A stretch of DNA of 64,000 bases from an uncultured Collinsella sp. Lineage in GTDB: Bacteria > Actinomycetota > Coriobacteriia > Coriobacteriales > Coriobacteriaceae. This document shows, one piece after another, positions 27,259 to 36,374 of the stretch. A program made the translations under genes and the position numbers. The stretch lies in assembly GCA_900540905.1 (NCBI GenBank), contig UQHR01000007.1, positions 1 to 64,000 on the forward strand. The letters are read 5' to 3'. Under the pieces are notes generated by a model that was not told the DNA's origin, did no database searches, and was given only the letters and a program-made list of their open reading frames with translations. Within the stretch, counting starts at the first letter, position 1. Each line of letters begins with the position of its first letter.

Positions 27259-28088
27259 GCAAGCATTCCTCCCCTGCACTCACCATGCGCGATGCGCTCT
27301 ACGAGGCTCCGGGCCCCAAGATGCGCGCCAAGATTCGCATCGGCACCGCCATCTCACTCGTCGCCGTGGCCGCGCTTGTCGCCCTGGTACTGCAGCGCTT
27401 TTATGTGACCGGCCAGCTTTCGGTCCACTATTGGTATTTCTTTACGCACCTCACTACCTGGAAGTTCCTGCTTGCCGGCTTTGAGGGCACCGTCAAAGTC
27501 GCACTCACCGCTGGCGCCATCGCGCTGGTGCTGGGCTTGGCCCTTATGCTCGGCCGCACGAGCGATATTAAGCCGCTGCAGCTGGTCTGCCGCGTGCTCA
27601 CCGATTTCTTCCGCGGCGTGCCGAGTCTGCTGTTCATCTACTTCTTCTTTTTGGTGCTGCCCCAGTACAAGATCGCGCTGCCGTCGTTTTGGATGCTCAC
27701 GCTTCCCGTCGCGCTCGCTGCAGCCGGCGTACTTGCCGAGATTTTCCGCGCCGGCGTCAACGCCGTACCGCGCGGGCAGGTCGAGGCGGCCCAGGCGCTC
27801 GGTCTCTCCAAGGCTAAAATCACCTTTAAAATCGTATTGCCGCAGGCTATTCGATTTATCATTCCGTCGTTGATTTCGCAGCTCGTGGTCGTAGTCAAAG
27901 ACACCACCGTCGCCTACGTGGTGAGCTACCCCGACCTCATGCAAAACGCCCGCGTGCTCATTACCAACTACGATGCCCTCGTGTCGGTCTACCTGGTAAT
28001 CGCGGTCATCTACATCCTCATCAACGTCGCGATTAACAAGGCCGCTGTCTACGTTTCGCACAAGACCGGCGCGACCATCATCCGCTAA
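27255..28088 (+). CDS. Amino-acid ABC transporter permease 2
   Basis: Second permease subunit (277 residues), with an N-terminal cytoplasmic extension of about 30 residues before the first membrane segment. The EAA loop is VEAAQALGLSKAKITFKIVLPQAIR. It resembles GluD-type subunits, so a heterodimer with the upstream permease is expected. Its ATG overlaps the previous stop codon. Confidence 0.92.
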   Translation: MSKHSSPALTMRDALYEAPGPKMRAKIRIGTAISLVAVAALVALVLQRFYVTGQLSVHYWYFFTHLTTWKFLLAGFEGTVKVALTAGAIALVLGLALMLGRTSDIKPLQLVCRVLTDFFRGVPSLLFIYFFFLVLPQYKIALPSFWMLTLPVALAAAGVLAEIFRAGVNAVPRGQVEAAQALGLSKAKITFKIVLPQAIRFIIPSLISQLVVVVKDTTVAYVVSYPDLMQNARVLITNYDALVSVYLVIAVIYILINVAINKAAVYVSHKTGATIIR

Positions 28089-28124
28089 CGCTTTACCATT
28101 TCGAGTCATAAGGAGCCGAGCACC

Positions 28125-28889
28125 ATGGCACAGAGCACTTCTTCTACCGGCAATCAGCCGCTGATTGAGCTCAAGCACGTCGATAAGCACTATGGCGATC
28201 TGCACGTTCTCAACGACATCAATCTCTCGGTCGACCGCGGTGAGGTCGTCGTTGTGATCGGACCCTCGGGCTCGGGCAAGTCGACCATGTGCCGAACCAT
28301 CAACCGCTTGGAGACCATCGACTCGGGCGAGATCCTCATCGAAGGTCAGCCGCTTCCGCAGGAAGGCAAAGACCTTGCCCGCATGCGCGCCGAGTTGGGT
28401 ATGGTGTTTCAGCAGTTCAACCTGTTCGCACATATGACCGTACTGCAGAACGTCATGCTGGGGCCGGTCGACGTGCTGGGCGTCTCCAAGGATGAGGCTC
28501 GCGAGCGCGCCATGGACCTACTGGGCCGCGTGGGCGTTGCCGAGCAGGCCGATAAGGTGCCCGCACAGCTCTCGGGCGGCCAGCAACAGCGCGTGGCCAT
28601 CGCCCGTTCACTCGCCATGCAGCCCAAGGCCATGCTCTTTGACGAGCCCACAAGTGCCCTTGACCCCGAGATGATCAACGAGGTGCTCGAGGTCATGGTG
28701 CGCTTGGCGCAGCAGGGCATGACGATGATCGTCATCACGCACGAGATGAACTTTGCCCGCCGCGTGGCCGACCGCGTCGTGTTTATGGCCGACGGCCAGA
28801 TCGTGGAAACCGGCACGCCCGACGAGTTCTTCGACCACCCCCAGACCAAGCGCGCCCAGGACTTCCTCAACTCCATCAAGGGTCACTAG
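28125..28889 (+). CDS. Amino-acid ABC transporter ATP-binding protein (GlnQ type)
   Basis: ATPase subunit (254 residues). Walker A is GPSGSGKST, the Q-loop is FQQFNLF, the signature is LSGGQQQR, and Walker B is MLFDEPTSALDPE, with the switch His in VITHEM. All catalytic motifs are intact. AAGGAG precedes the ATG. It completes the importer with the two permeases and the lipoprotein. Confidence 0.95.
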   Translation: MAQSTSSTGNQPLIELKHVDKHYGDLHVLNDINLSVDRGEVVVVIGPSGSGKSTMCRTINRLETIDSGEILIEGQPLPQEGKDLARMRAELGMVFQQFNLFAHMTVLQNVMLGPVDVLGVSKDEARERAMDLLGRVGVAEQADKVPAQLSGGQQQRVAIARSLAMQPKAMLFDEPTSALDPEMINEVLEVMVRLAQQGMTMIVITHEMNFARRVADRVVFMADGQIVETGTPDEFFDHPQTKRAQDFLNSIKGH

Positions 28890-28940
28890 CCAGACCGCCC
28901 ACCCGCCCGCCATGCCCATCCAAACTCGAAAGTTACACCT

Positions 28941-29750
28941 ATGATCGGAACTCGTACTTCATCGTCCTACACCCCGCACGTCGACGTCGCCCCCGCCGAC
29001 CGCCCACTCATCCTCGTCGCGCCGCGCTGGGAAGAGGCGAAGCCGTTTTTGAGCGAAACGCTCTCCCCCAACGAGGAGATCGCAAGTGTCTTTGTCGATG
29101 CCATCCTTGCCGCCGGCGGTCTGCCTCTGCAGATGTCCATCACCGAGGACATTGAGGTTATCCGTCATTACGTCGATATCGCCGACGGCATCGCCATTCC
29201 CGGCGGCCCGGACGTCAACCCCAAGCGCTGGGGCGATGATCGACCCTACGACCCCACCCTCTGCTGCGAGATCCGCGATAGCTTTGAGTTTAAGCTGGTC
29301 GGCGAGGTGCTCCGTGCCAAAAAGCCGCTCTTTACCACCTGCCGCGGCACGCAGTTGCTCAATGTCGCCACCGGCGGCACCCTGTGCATGGACGTGCCGA
29401 GCCTAGGTGCGCGCGAGGGCCGCACGCAGTGGCGCCACACCCACGTGCTCAACGATCCCGTGCACCCTGTCGAGGTCATGCCGGGCTCGCTGCTGGAGCG
29501 CGCGGTTGGCGGGCACAGGCTGATCCAGACCAACTCGGCACATCACTGCTGCGTCGATCGTCTGGGTAAGAGCACGCGCTTGGTCGCCAAGGCAACCGAT
29601 GGCGTTCCCGAGTGCATCGAGGTCGAGGGCCAGCCGTTCTGCTTGGGCGTGCAATGGCATCCCGAGTACACCTGGCAGACACTCGAGACCGACTTTAACC
29701 TGTGGAAGTCGTTTGTCGAGGCAGCGGCAAAGGTTAAGCAGGCTCGCTAG
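28941..29750 (+). CDS. Class I glutamine amidotransferase-like hydrolase (peptidase C26, PuuD type)
   Basis: Cytosolic hydrolase of gamma-glutamyl amide bonds (269 residues). The triad is visible: the nucleophile Cys in TTCRGTQLLNV, and the His and Glu in GVQWHPE. The conserved IPGGPDVNP segment is also present. Related PuuD enzymes cleave gamma-glutamyl-GABA; the substrate here is unknown. It follows the amino-acid transporter by 51 bp and ends with a strong terminator, so it may process what that transporter imports. The ribosome site is weak. Confidence 0.85.
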   Translation: MIGTRTSSSYTPHVDVAPADRPLILVAPRWEEAKPFLSETLSPNEEIASVFVDAILAAGGLPLQMSITEDIEVIRHYVDIADGIAIPGGPDVNPKRWGDDRPYDPTLCCEIRDSFEFKLVGEVLRAKKPLFTTCRGTQLLNVATGGTLCMDVPSLGAREGRTQWRHTHVLNDPVHPVEVMPGSLLERAVGGHRLIQTNSAHHCCVDRLGKSTRLVAKATDGVPECIEVEGQPFCLGVQWHPEYTWQTLETDFNLWKSFVEAAAKVKQAR

Positions 29751-29773
29751 CTCGCGAACCGCATAACAGATAA

Positions 29774-29814
29774 GGGCGCCCCGCCGGCCACATGGTCCGG
29801 CGGGGCGCCCTTTT
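29774..29814 (+). terminator. Terminator of the ABC transporter/hydrolase operon
   Basis: GGGCGCCCCGCCGG (29774-29787) and CCGGCGGGGCGCCC (29797-29810) form a 14 bp perfect stem, followed by TTTT. Confidence 0.93.
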
Positions 29815-29855
29815 GCCTATACGCGGCAGGCACACAGCCCAAGGCTCACAACCTC

Positions 29856-30212
29856 TTACTCGCCCGCCTCGCGCAGAGCCGACATCGTAGCCGCATATTG
29901 CTGCTGCAGCGCATGCATTCCCTCGCGAGCGTCGTCAACGGCATCGGCGCCGCGCAGCGCCTCGGTCACCACGACCGCCGGCTCGTACAGATTATCGAAT
30001 CCCAGGTTCTGGCTCACGCCCTTGAGCGTGTGCGCTGCCATAAACGCACCTTCGGCGTCTCCTGCCGCCATGGCGGCCTCCAGCTTGTCCATGCTCTCGT
30101 CATCCAAAAACTTGAGGGCAAAGCGGGCAAGCATTTCCTCGCCCATCAGCCGAGCGCACGCGTCATCATAATTAGCGCCGATCTTCTCATACGCCTCACG
30201 CATGGAAATCAT
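29856..30212 (-). CDS. Hpt-domain phosphotransfer protein
   Basis: A single four-helix Hpt domain (118 residues), which relays phosphate between response-regulator domains. The phospho-acceptor is the His of AAHTLKGVSQNLGF. It follows the GGDEF/REC/HD-GYP gene by 23 bp on the same strand, so it may phosphorylate that protein's REC domain. ATG 30212 follows AGGAG. No histidine kinase lies nearby. Confidence 0.88.
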   Translation of the reverse strand: MISMREAYEKIGANYDDACARLMGEEMLARFALKFLDDESMDKLEAAMAAGDAEGAFMAAHTLKGVSQNLGFDNLYEPAVVVTEALRGADAVDDAREGMHALQQQYAATMSALREAGE

Positions 30213-30235
30213 GGATTAAAACTCCTTAGGTCAAA

Positions 30236-32116
30236 CTAAATCGTGGGAAACGCGACAACGTCGGCGGGGCGTGCCAACGTCTCGGCAATACGGTCTTGCA
30301 CCTCGAGCAGACAGTCGAGCAACAGCGGGTTAAAGGTGCCGCACTTACCGTCCAGGATCATCTGGATCGCCTCCTTGTGCGGAATAGCGTCCTTGTACAC
30401 ACGCACGCTCGTCAGAGCATCATACACGTCGGCCACCGAGACCACCTGCGCGGCAATGGGAATCTCGTCGCCCTTAAGGCCATCGGGATAGCCCTTGCCG
30501 TCCCAGCGCTCGTGATGCCAACGCGCAATCTGGTACGCATATTCCATAAGCGCATTGCCGACGTGATGGCGGCCCAGCTCAAGCAACATGTCGGCGCCCA
30601 TCGTGGTATGCGTCTTCATAATCTCGAACTCCTCGGGCGTAAGGCGCCCGGGTTTGTTGAGAATTGCATCGTCAATCGACATCTTGCCGATATCGTGCAG
30701 CGCCGAAGCCAGGGCAATCGTAGAGCGTTCCTCATTGTCGAGGGAGATCGTGCCGCTACGCTGGACCAGACAGCCAAGCAGCAGCTCGGTCAGCTTCTCG
30801 ATGTTCGTAACGTGCCTGCCGCTCTCGCCATTGCGAAGCTCCATAACGCCGGCCATGATGTCGATGAGCATGCGACTGTTCTTGACGCGCTCGTTGTACT
30901 GCTGGGACAGCAAACTCGTCAGGCGGCGCTGTTTGGCGTATAGGCGGATGGTGTTGCTTACACGCTGGCGCACGACACGGGAGTCAAACGGGCGGTTGAT
31001 ATAGTCCGAGGCGCCCAGCTCGTACGCGCGCAGAACCATATCATCGGAATCTTCGCTCGAAATCATGATGAAAGGCAGATTGTCGATACCCGATCGGCGC
31101 GACAGATCGGCCAGCACCTCAAAGCCGCTTATGCCCGGCATGACAATATCCAGCAGCACGAGCGACAACTCATCGCCATAGCGGTCGACCATGTCGAGCG
31201 CCGTACGACCGTTGTTGGCCTCGAGGATGCAATACTCGTCCTTGAGCATCTCGTTGAGAATGGCTCGGTTCATCTCGGAGTCATCGACAATAAGCACCAA
31301 AGGCTTTTCGCTTTGGAAGGCTTCGATGGAATCGGCATCGGTCACGACCGTACCGGCTTTTGCCTTAGCGCGGCTCAATAACTGGACAGCGCGGCCAACT
31401 CCTTCATCGACCGTCTCGCCATGAATGCGAACACCGCCAACACATGCCGTCAAGCTCACGTACTCATGGCCCGGAACAATCGTGGCATGAACGGCATCGG
31501 ACACCTGATGCAGGCGACGGGTGAAGTCATCGGAGGGAATATTGGGCATGACGACCACAAACTTGTCGCAGCCATAGCGTACAAGCTCGTCAGTCGAACG
31601 AATTCCGCTGCGTATGGCTGTCGCCACAGCACCGAGCGCAAGGTCGCCGGCATGGCGGCCACACGTATCGTTGAAGACCCTAAAATCATCAAGGTCGATC
31701 ATCGCAACGCCGGCCTTCATGCGGGCGCTACGGAGCTTTTCCTCGTAATATCGACGATTGCACACGCCCGTCAGCACGTCGGTGTAGACAAGGTCCTCTT
31801 CTGCAGCCTCTTGCTCATCGATCGGACGCACCATCAGCAGGACGTGAGGCTCGCCCTCGACCTTCAGAGGGCGCAGGCGAGCGCGGTACTCGGTACCATC
31901 ATTGAGCAGCTGCTCCGATACATCATCGGAACCTGCCAAGGCCTCAAGACTCGACTGACGCAGACAAGGGCAGCGATCGCCGGCGAGCAAGCAGTTAGGC
32001 TCGCTCTTAATCTGATCGGCCGACAACAAACGCACCACGGGGTAGGTCTTCGCGACGCGGGCGACCTCGGCGGCAGCCTCCTCGTCGGTTAGATTGACCT
32101 CGTGATTATTGAGCAT
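30236..32116 (-). CDS. Hybrid GGDEF-REC-HD-GYP signalling protein
   Basis: A 626-residue protein. After a PAS-like N-terminus (about 20-100) come a GGDEF domain (110-270), a receiver domain (275-395; acceptor Asp in VLLDIVMPG) and an HD-GYP domain (410-610; ALHDIGKMS and HHERWDGKGYPDGLKGDEIP). The GGDEF motif is degenerate (YGCDKF), so it should not make c-di-GMP and may bind GTP instead. The HD-GYP residues are complete, so it should degrade c-di-GMP. The receiver's conserved Lys is Arg (NRPFD). It lies upstream of an Hpt gene. Confidence 0.9.
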   Translation of the reverse strand: MLNNHEVNLTDEEAAAEVARVAKTYPVVRLLSADQIKSEPNCLLAGDRCPCLRQSSLEALAGSDDVSEQLLNDGTEYRARLRPLKVEGEPHVLLMVRPIDEQEAAEEDLVYTDVLTGVCNRRYYEEKLRSARMKAGVAMIDLDDFRVFNDTCGRHAGDLALGAVATAIRSGIRSTDELVRYGCDKFVVVMPNIPSDDFTRRLHQVSDAVHATIVPGHEYVSLTACVGGVRIHGETVDEGVGRAVQLLSRAKAKAGTVVTDADSIEAFQSEKPLVLIVDDSEMNRAILNEMLKDEYCILEANNGRTALDMVDRYGDELSLVLLDIVMPGISGFEVLADLSRRSGIDNLPFIMISSEDSDDMVLRAYELGASDYINRPFDSRVVRQRVSNTIRLYAKQRRLTSLLSQQYNERVKNSRMLIDIMAGVMELRNGESGRHVTNIEKLTELLLGCLVQRSGTISLDNEERSTIALASALHDIGKMSIDDAILNKPGRLTPEEFEIMKTHTTMGADMLLELGRHHVGNALMEYAYQIARWHHERWDGKGYPDGLKGDEIPIAAQVVSVADVYDALTSVRVYKDAIPHKEAIQMILDGKCGTFNPLLLDCLLEVQDRIAETLARPADVVAFPTI

Positions 32117-32327
32117 ATGGGGCCCTTTCGATAGTTTCGCATGGTAGCGGTGGGTTCCAAATGCTACAAGGGTAACACCTTGCCGATGCAGGTAAGCACA
32201 TGAATGCTGTTACATTTTTATGACTTGGCAAACGGTGGTAATGGAGCCGCGGGCGCGTGGTTATTGGCGCATTCGTTAACAATGACGAAACGCTAACAGT
32301 CCCCCTCCCCGCAGGTCATCGAGCGTG

Positions 32328-33125
32328 CTAACGCTCCAAGACATCGCGAACGGCGTTTGCCGCCGTAACGGGGCGATCGCGCAAACCGTTATGCGCGCCC
32401 GGGATCGTCACAAGGGGGCAATCGAGATATTCGGCAGCCGCTCGCGTACCAGCCTCGCGGGGCGTACCGACCGAAAGCTCGCCCAAAAACACAGCCGACA
32501 CCGCCTTTGATTCGCGGGCGCGCTCCCAGTCGGGAGCATATGTCATATTTGTTCCGTATTCATTAGCCATAAAGCAACGACCATTGCGCAGGGCATGCTT
32601 GGCTTCCGCTTCGGTCGTCCCAGGAGCCTCGGGGTCCAAGTCGCCGAGAGCTCCCAAGAAAAGCCGAAGCGCCCTTGAAACCTTTCCAGCCGCAATCATA
32701 TCGAGCAAAATCGGAGCTGCGCCCATGCCGACGCCTTCGGCCGACACAGCCGGCTCATGCAGAATCGCACGGGCGACGAGATGGGGTTCGGTGCGAAGAA
32801 GCTCCAGTGCCACCAACGTACCGGCGCTGTGCGCAAGCACATTTGTCGGAGCGCCAACGTGTTCGATCACGGCTTGCAGGTCGGCGGCCTGAGCGGCAAG
32901 ATCATAGCTGCCGTCTGCCGCATCGCTGCTGCCACCGCAGCCGCGGCGGTCGTAGGCAATTACGCGGTAGTTGCGGCTGAGCTCACAAGCGATACCGTCG
33001 AAAAATGTGCCGTCGACACAAGCGCCGTGCACGCACGCCAAGGCAGGAGCATCAGGCGACACATCTGGGCCGGCATATTCGCGACAGGCAATCGTGGTGC
33101 CCGTATTCTCGACCGTAAAATTCAT
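32328..33125 (-). CDS. Alpha/beta-fold hydrolase
   Basis: Cytosolic esterase or C-C hydrolase type (265 residues). The oxyanion-side HG motif is CVHGACVDG, the nucleophile elbow is AHSAGTLVA, and the C-terminal His is in PGAHNG. The substrate is not predictable. GGGGGC precedes the ATG at 33125. The gap before it (to 33350) holds divergent promoters but no feature I could define. Confidence 0.82.
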   Translation of the reverse strand: MNFTVENTGTTIACREYAGPDVSPDAPALACVHGACVDGTFFDGIACELSRNYRVIAYDRRGCGGSSDAADGSYDLAAQAADLQAVIEHVGAPTNVLAHSAGTLVALELLRTEPHLVARAILHEPAVSAEGVGMGAAPILLDMIAAGKVSRALRLFLGALGDLDPEAPGTTEAEAKHALRNGRCFMANEYGTNMTYAPDWERARESKAVSAVFLGELSVGTPREAGTRAAAEYLDCPLVTIPGAHNGLRDRPVTAANAVRDVLER

Positions 33126-33350
33126 GTTGTGCCCCCATCATCAATGCTCATCCAGTTGCACGTCAGCGCGGTTGGATGGACCCACATTGCCTTACACCTT
33201 GTTAACAGATTAACTTTACCCGACCCGAGGCTTTTCATGGCGCGGCATAATGGGCGACGTGAAAAAACGAAACTTGTAAAGCAAGAGCCCGCACCTTGCT
33301 TTGGAGCCGATGCTATGCTTAGGCACAATTGTCTTGAGGAGCATATGCCT

Positions 33351-34127
33351 ATGTCTACGTTTTTGAATGCCAGCCCCATCTTTGGGCCCGTTCGCAGCCG
33401 TCGCCTTGGTCTCTCGCTCGGCGTCAACATGATGCCGGCCAGCGGCAAAATCTGCACGTTCGACTGCATTTACTGCGAAAACGGCCTCAACGCCGAGCGC
33501 CCCTGCCATGAGCCGTACAACACAGCTGCCGTGGTACTCGACGCGCTCGAGGCAAAGCTGCGCGAGATGGCAGCCGAGGGCGAGCTCCCCGATGTGATCA
33601 CCTTCGCAGGAAACGGCGAGCCCACCGCCGCACCGGAGTTTCCCCAGGCGATTGCCGGCGCCGTCGCGCTGCGCGATCAGCTGGCCCCAAACTCCAAAAT
33701 CGCCGTGCTCTCCAACGGTACGCGCGCCGACCGCCCCGAGGTGCACGATGCGCTCATGATGGTCGACGACAACATCCTCAAGCTCGATACGGTCGATCCG
33801 GCATTTATCCAGCTGCTCGACCAGCCTGTTGGCCCCTACGACGTCGAGCACCAGATTGAGACGTTCGCAAGCTTTGACGGTCACGTTATTATCCAGACGA
33901 TCTTTTTGACCGGTGAGTATCTGGGCAAGCCCATCGACAACACCGGCGAGGAGTACGTTGCCCCCTGGCTCGCGGCACTTGAGCGCATTCGCCCACAAGA
34001 AGCGACCATCTACACGGTGGCTCGCGAGACGCCGGTCGCCGGCCTTGCCAAAGCAGCGCCCGAGGCCCTCGACGCCATCGCCGCGCGCGTGCGCGCCCTC
34101 GGCATTCCCTGCCAGGTGAGCTACTAG
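33351..34127 (+). CDS. Radical SAM protein
   Basis: A 258-residue iron-sulfur protein with the CTFDCIYCE cluster motif (CxxxCxxC) and the TFAGNGEPT and VLSNGTRAD segments of the radical SAM barrel. The SRRLGLSLGVN start and an IYTVARETP segment match the subgroup annotated as YfkAB/MoaA-like. ATG 33351 is chosen because GAGGAG lies at the right distance (nine bases); ATG 33345 is too close. Its substrate is unknown. It is divergent from the hydrolase. Confidence 0.82.
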   Translation: MSTFLNASPIFGPVRSRRLGLSLGVNMMPASGKICTFDCIYCENGLNAERPCHEPYNTAAVVLDALEAKLREMAAEGELPDVITFAGNGEPTAAPEFPQAIAGAVALRDQLAPNSKIAVLSNGTRADRPEVHDALMMVDDNILKLDTVDPAFIQLLDQPVGPYDVEHQIETFASFDGHVIIQTIFLTGEYLGKPIDNTGEEYVAPWLAALERIRPQEATIYTVARETPVAGLAKAAPEALDAIAARVRALGIPCQVSY

Positions 34128-34182
34128 CGCGCAGCTGCCCTGTGAGTGGGCTATACTAGCTGCGAATGAAAGGAAGTTAGCC

Positions 34183-35070
34183 ATGTTTGACAATGGACCC
34201 GTGCCCGGCCGCAACGACGTCTGCTGGTGCGGCAGCGGCAAAAAATATAAGAAATGCCATAGCGCCTTTGATGAGCGCCTCGAGCGCTTATGGGAAGAGG
34301 GCTGGGAGGTTCTGCCCCGCACGCTCTACAAGACGCCCGCCGATATCGAGGGCATCAAGCGCTCGGCCGCCATCAACGTGGGTGTGCTCGATTACGTAGG
34401 CGAACACATCGCCGCGGGCATGACCACCAACCAGATCGACCAGATGATCTACGACTACACCGTCGAGCACGGCGGCACGCCGGCCGATCTTAACTACGAG
34501 GGCTATCCCAAGAGCGTGTGCACCTCGATCAACGACGTCGTCTGCCACGGTATCCCCTGCGATGCGGATGTGCTGCACGAGGGCGACATCATCAACGTGG
34601 ACTGCTCCACGATCCTGGACGGTTACTTTAGTGATTCGAGCCGCATGTTCTGCATCGGCGAGGTCTCGGCCGAGCGCCAGCGCCTGGTCGACGTCACCCG
34701 CGCCAGCGTGGAGGCGGGTCTGGCGGCCGTCAAGCCATGGCTACCGCTGTCCGTGATGGCCGAGGCCGTGCAAAAGACGGTCGAGGACGCCGGCTTTAGC
34801 GTGGTGCGCGAGTACGGCGGACACGGTATCGGTAAGGAGTTCCACGAGGACCCGTTTGTGGGCTTTACCACCGAGGCGCCCGATGTGGACACCATCATGG
34901 CTCCGGGCATGGTCTTTACCATCGAGCCCATGGTCAACGCCGGAGCGCCCGACATCAAGATCAGCAAGGGTGACGGCTGGTGCGTGCGCACCAAGGACGG
35001 CAGCGATTCGGCCCAGTGCGAGGTACAGCTCGTGGTGACCGAGGATGGTTACGAGCTGCTGAGCTGGTAG
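34183..35070 (+). CDS. map: Type I methionine aminopeptidase with N-terminal SEC-C zinc motif
   Basis: Removes the N-terminal Met from new proteins at the ribosome. An N-terminal SEC-C motif (RNDVCWCGSGKKYKKCH, residues 10-26) probably binds zinc and the ribosome or a chaperone. The pita-bread fold follows: CTSINDVVCHGIP, the metal-binding Asp residues in IINVDCSTILDGYFSDSS, the His in YGGHGIGKEFHEDP, and the Glu in FTIEPMV. At 295 residues it has the extra domain compared with E. coli Map (264). A strong terminator follows. Confidence 0.94.
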   Translation: MFDNGPVPGRNDVCWCGSGKKYKKCHSAFDERLERLWEEGWEVLPRTLYKTPADIEGIKRSAAINVGVLDYVGEHIAAGMTTNQIDQMIYDYTVEHGGTPADLNYEGYPKSVCTSINDVVCHGIPCDADVLHEGDIINVDCSTILDGYFSDSSRMFCIGEVSAERQRLVDVTRASVEAGLAAVKPWLPLSVMAEAVQKTVEDAGFSVVREYGGHGIGKEFHEDPFVGFTTEAPDVDTIMAPGMVFTIEPMVNAGAPDIKISKGDGWCVRTKDGSDSAQCEVQLVVTEDGYELLSW

Positions 35071-35079
35071 CTGTGGATG

Positions 35080-35129
35080 CGCCGGGCTACGCGATGGATA
35101 TGTTAACCATCGCGTAGCCCGGCGTTTTT
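35080..35129 (+). terminator. Terminator of map
   Basis: An 18-19 bp near-perfect stem (35080-35097 with 35106-35124) ends in TTTTT and starts ten bases after the map stop codon. Confidence 0.95.
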
Positions 35130-35149
35130 ATAACGTTTTGCCTGATACA

Positions 35150-35184
35150 ACCTGCCAAAATAAACCTGTCCCTTTTTGGCAGGT
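35150..35184. repeat. CCTGTCCC hairpin repeat, copy 2
   Basis: ACCTGCCAAAA (35150-35160) and TTTTGGCAGGT (35174-35184) form a perfect 11 bp stem around TAAACCTGTCCCT. It lies 20 bp upstream of the next gene's start, so it may be in the leader. Confidence 0.75.
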
Positions 35185-35203
35185 CGAGCGGAAAGGACTG
35201 CTT

Positions 35204-36139
35204 GTGAACATCCTGGTTTTGCTGCCCGTCAACGACCGCCATCGCGCAATTCTTGAGTCGAGCGCTCCGGGCGAGGACTTTATCTACACGAGCTCCGACG
35301 CCATCACGCGTGAACAGGTCGCCAATGCCGACGTGATCCTGGGCAACATAGACCCTTCCCTGCTGACCGCATGCGAGCGCCTCCAGCTGCTGCAACTGCA
35401 GACCGCCGGCTATGACGACTATCTCGCCGCCGGCACCGTGCCGGCTGAAGCCAAGCTGTCTTGCTCAATCGGCGCCTACGGCCAGGCCGTGAGCGAGCAC
35501 ATGTTTGCCATGGTGCTGTCTATGATGAAGCGCCTGCCCGGCTACCAGGACCTGCAGCGCGAGCATCGCTGGGAGGATTTGGGGCCGGTCACCTCGCTCA
35601 AAAACGCCAATGTGCTGGTGCTGGGCGCGGGCGATATCGGCGGCCACTTTGCCACGCTCTGCCGCAGCATGGGTGCGCACGTCCGCGGCATCAAGCGCCA
35701 TCCGCTCGTCTACCCCATTGTGTTTGAGGACATGGACGGCATGGATGCCCTGTCTGAGCGCTTGGCGGAGGCAGACGTCGTCGCATCTTTTATGCCGAGC
35801 ACACCCGAGACCCGCGGCCTGGCGAACGCCGAGTTCTTCGCCGCGATGAAACCGGGCGCCTTCTTTGCCAACGGCGGCCGCGGCGACCTTGTGGTCGCCG
35901 ACGACTTGGTTGCCGCCCTGGAGTCGGGTCATCTCGCCGGTGCCGCGGTCGACGTCACCGACCCCGAGCCGCTGCCCGCCACAAGCCCGCTGTGGGATGC
36001 ACCCAACATGCTCATCACGCCGCACGTTTCCGGCTGGTTCCACCTGGCCGCCACGCTCAACAATGTGGTCGACATCGCCGCGGAGAATCTGCGTCACTTG
36101 CAGGCCGGCGAGACCCTGCGCTGCTGGATCGAACACTGA
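35204..36139 (+). CDS. D-2-hydroxyacid dehydrogenase family protein
   Basis: NAD(P)-dependent oxidoreductase (311 residues) that interconverts 2-hydroxy and 2-oxo acids. The nucleotide-binding motif is VLGAGDIGGHFATL. The catalytic residues seem to be the Arg in NGGRGDLV, a Glu in DPEPLPATSPLW and the His in TPHVSGW. The start is GTG 35204, seven bases after AAAGGA; the frame is open further upstream (35138), but that part overlaps the repeat. Substrate unknown. Confidence 0.85.
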   Translation: MNILVLLPVNDRHRAILESSAPGEDFIYTSSDAITREQVANADVILGNIDPSLLTACERLQLLQLQTAGYDDYLAAGTVPAEAKLSCSIGAYGQAVSEHMFAMVLSMMKRLPGYQDLQREHRWEDLGPVTSLKNANVLVLGAGDIGGHFATLCRSMGAHVRGIKRHPLVYPIVFEDMDGMDALSERLAEADVVASFMPSTPETRGLANAEFFAAMKPGAFFANGGRGDLVVADDLVAALESGHLAGAAVDVTDPEPLPATSPLWDAPNMLITPHVSGWFHLAATLNNVVDIAAENLRHLQAGETLRCWIEH

Positions 36140-36141
36140 TT

Positions 36142-36168
36142 GTTCCGGCGTTTTCCAAACGCCGGAAC
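36142..36168 (+). terminator. Hairpin after the dehydrogenase gene
   Basis: GTTCCGGCGTTT (36142-36153) pairs with AAACGCCGGAAC (36157-36168). It begins three bases after the stop codon; no T-run follows. Confidence 0.7.
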
Positions 36169-36181
36169 CCCTCGACGCTGC

Positions 36182-36279
36182 GAGCCCGCCAGAGCGGCAA
36201 TCTGCCTTTCAATCGTCGGGCATGACCAGAAGGTCAATGCCCTCCTCTTTCAAGGCACCTTGCTCACTCTGGCGGGCTC
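36182..36279. repeat. Long inverted-repeat element, about 98 bp
   Basis: GAGCCCGCCAGAG (36182-36194) and CTCTGGCGGGCTC (36267-36279) are perfect 13 bp arms. An inner GGGCATGACC...GGTCAATGCCC forms an apical hairpin. The stretch between is otherwise non-coding. Confidence 0.65.
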
Positions 36280-36359
36280 TCGCTGACTTTTGTTCAACCT
36301 GCGGCGCTTTGCTGGCGCGGCCCTACCTGTGGGCTCTCGCTGACTTTTATTCGACCTGC
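36274..36359. repeat. Direct repeat of about 29 bp, two copies
   Basis: GGGCTCTCGCTGACTTTTGT onward (36274-36302) recurs at 36331-36359 with two mismatches, 57 bp apart. The first copy overlaps the end of the inverted-repeat element. Confidence 0.65.
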
Positions 36360-36374
36360 AGGGTCTTCAAATTG

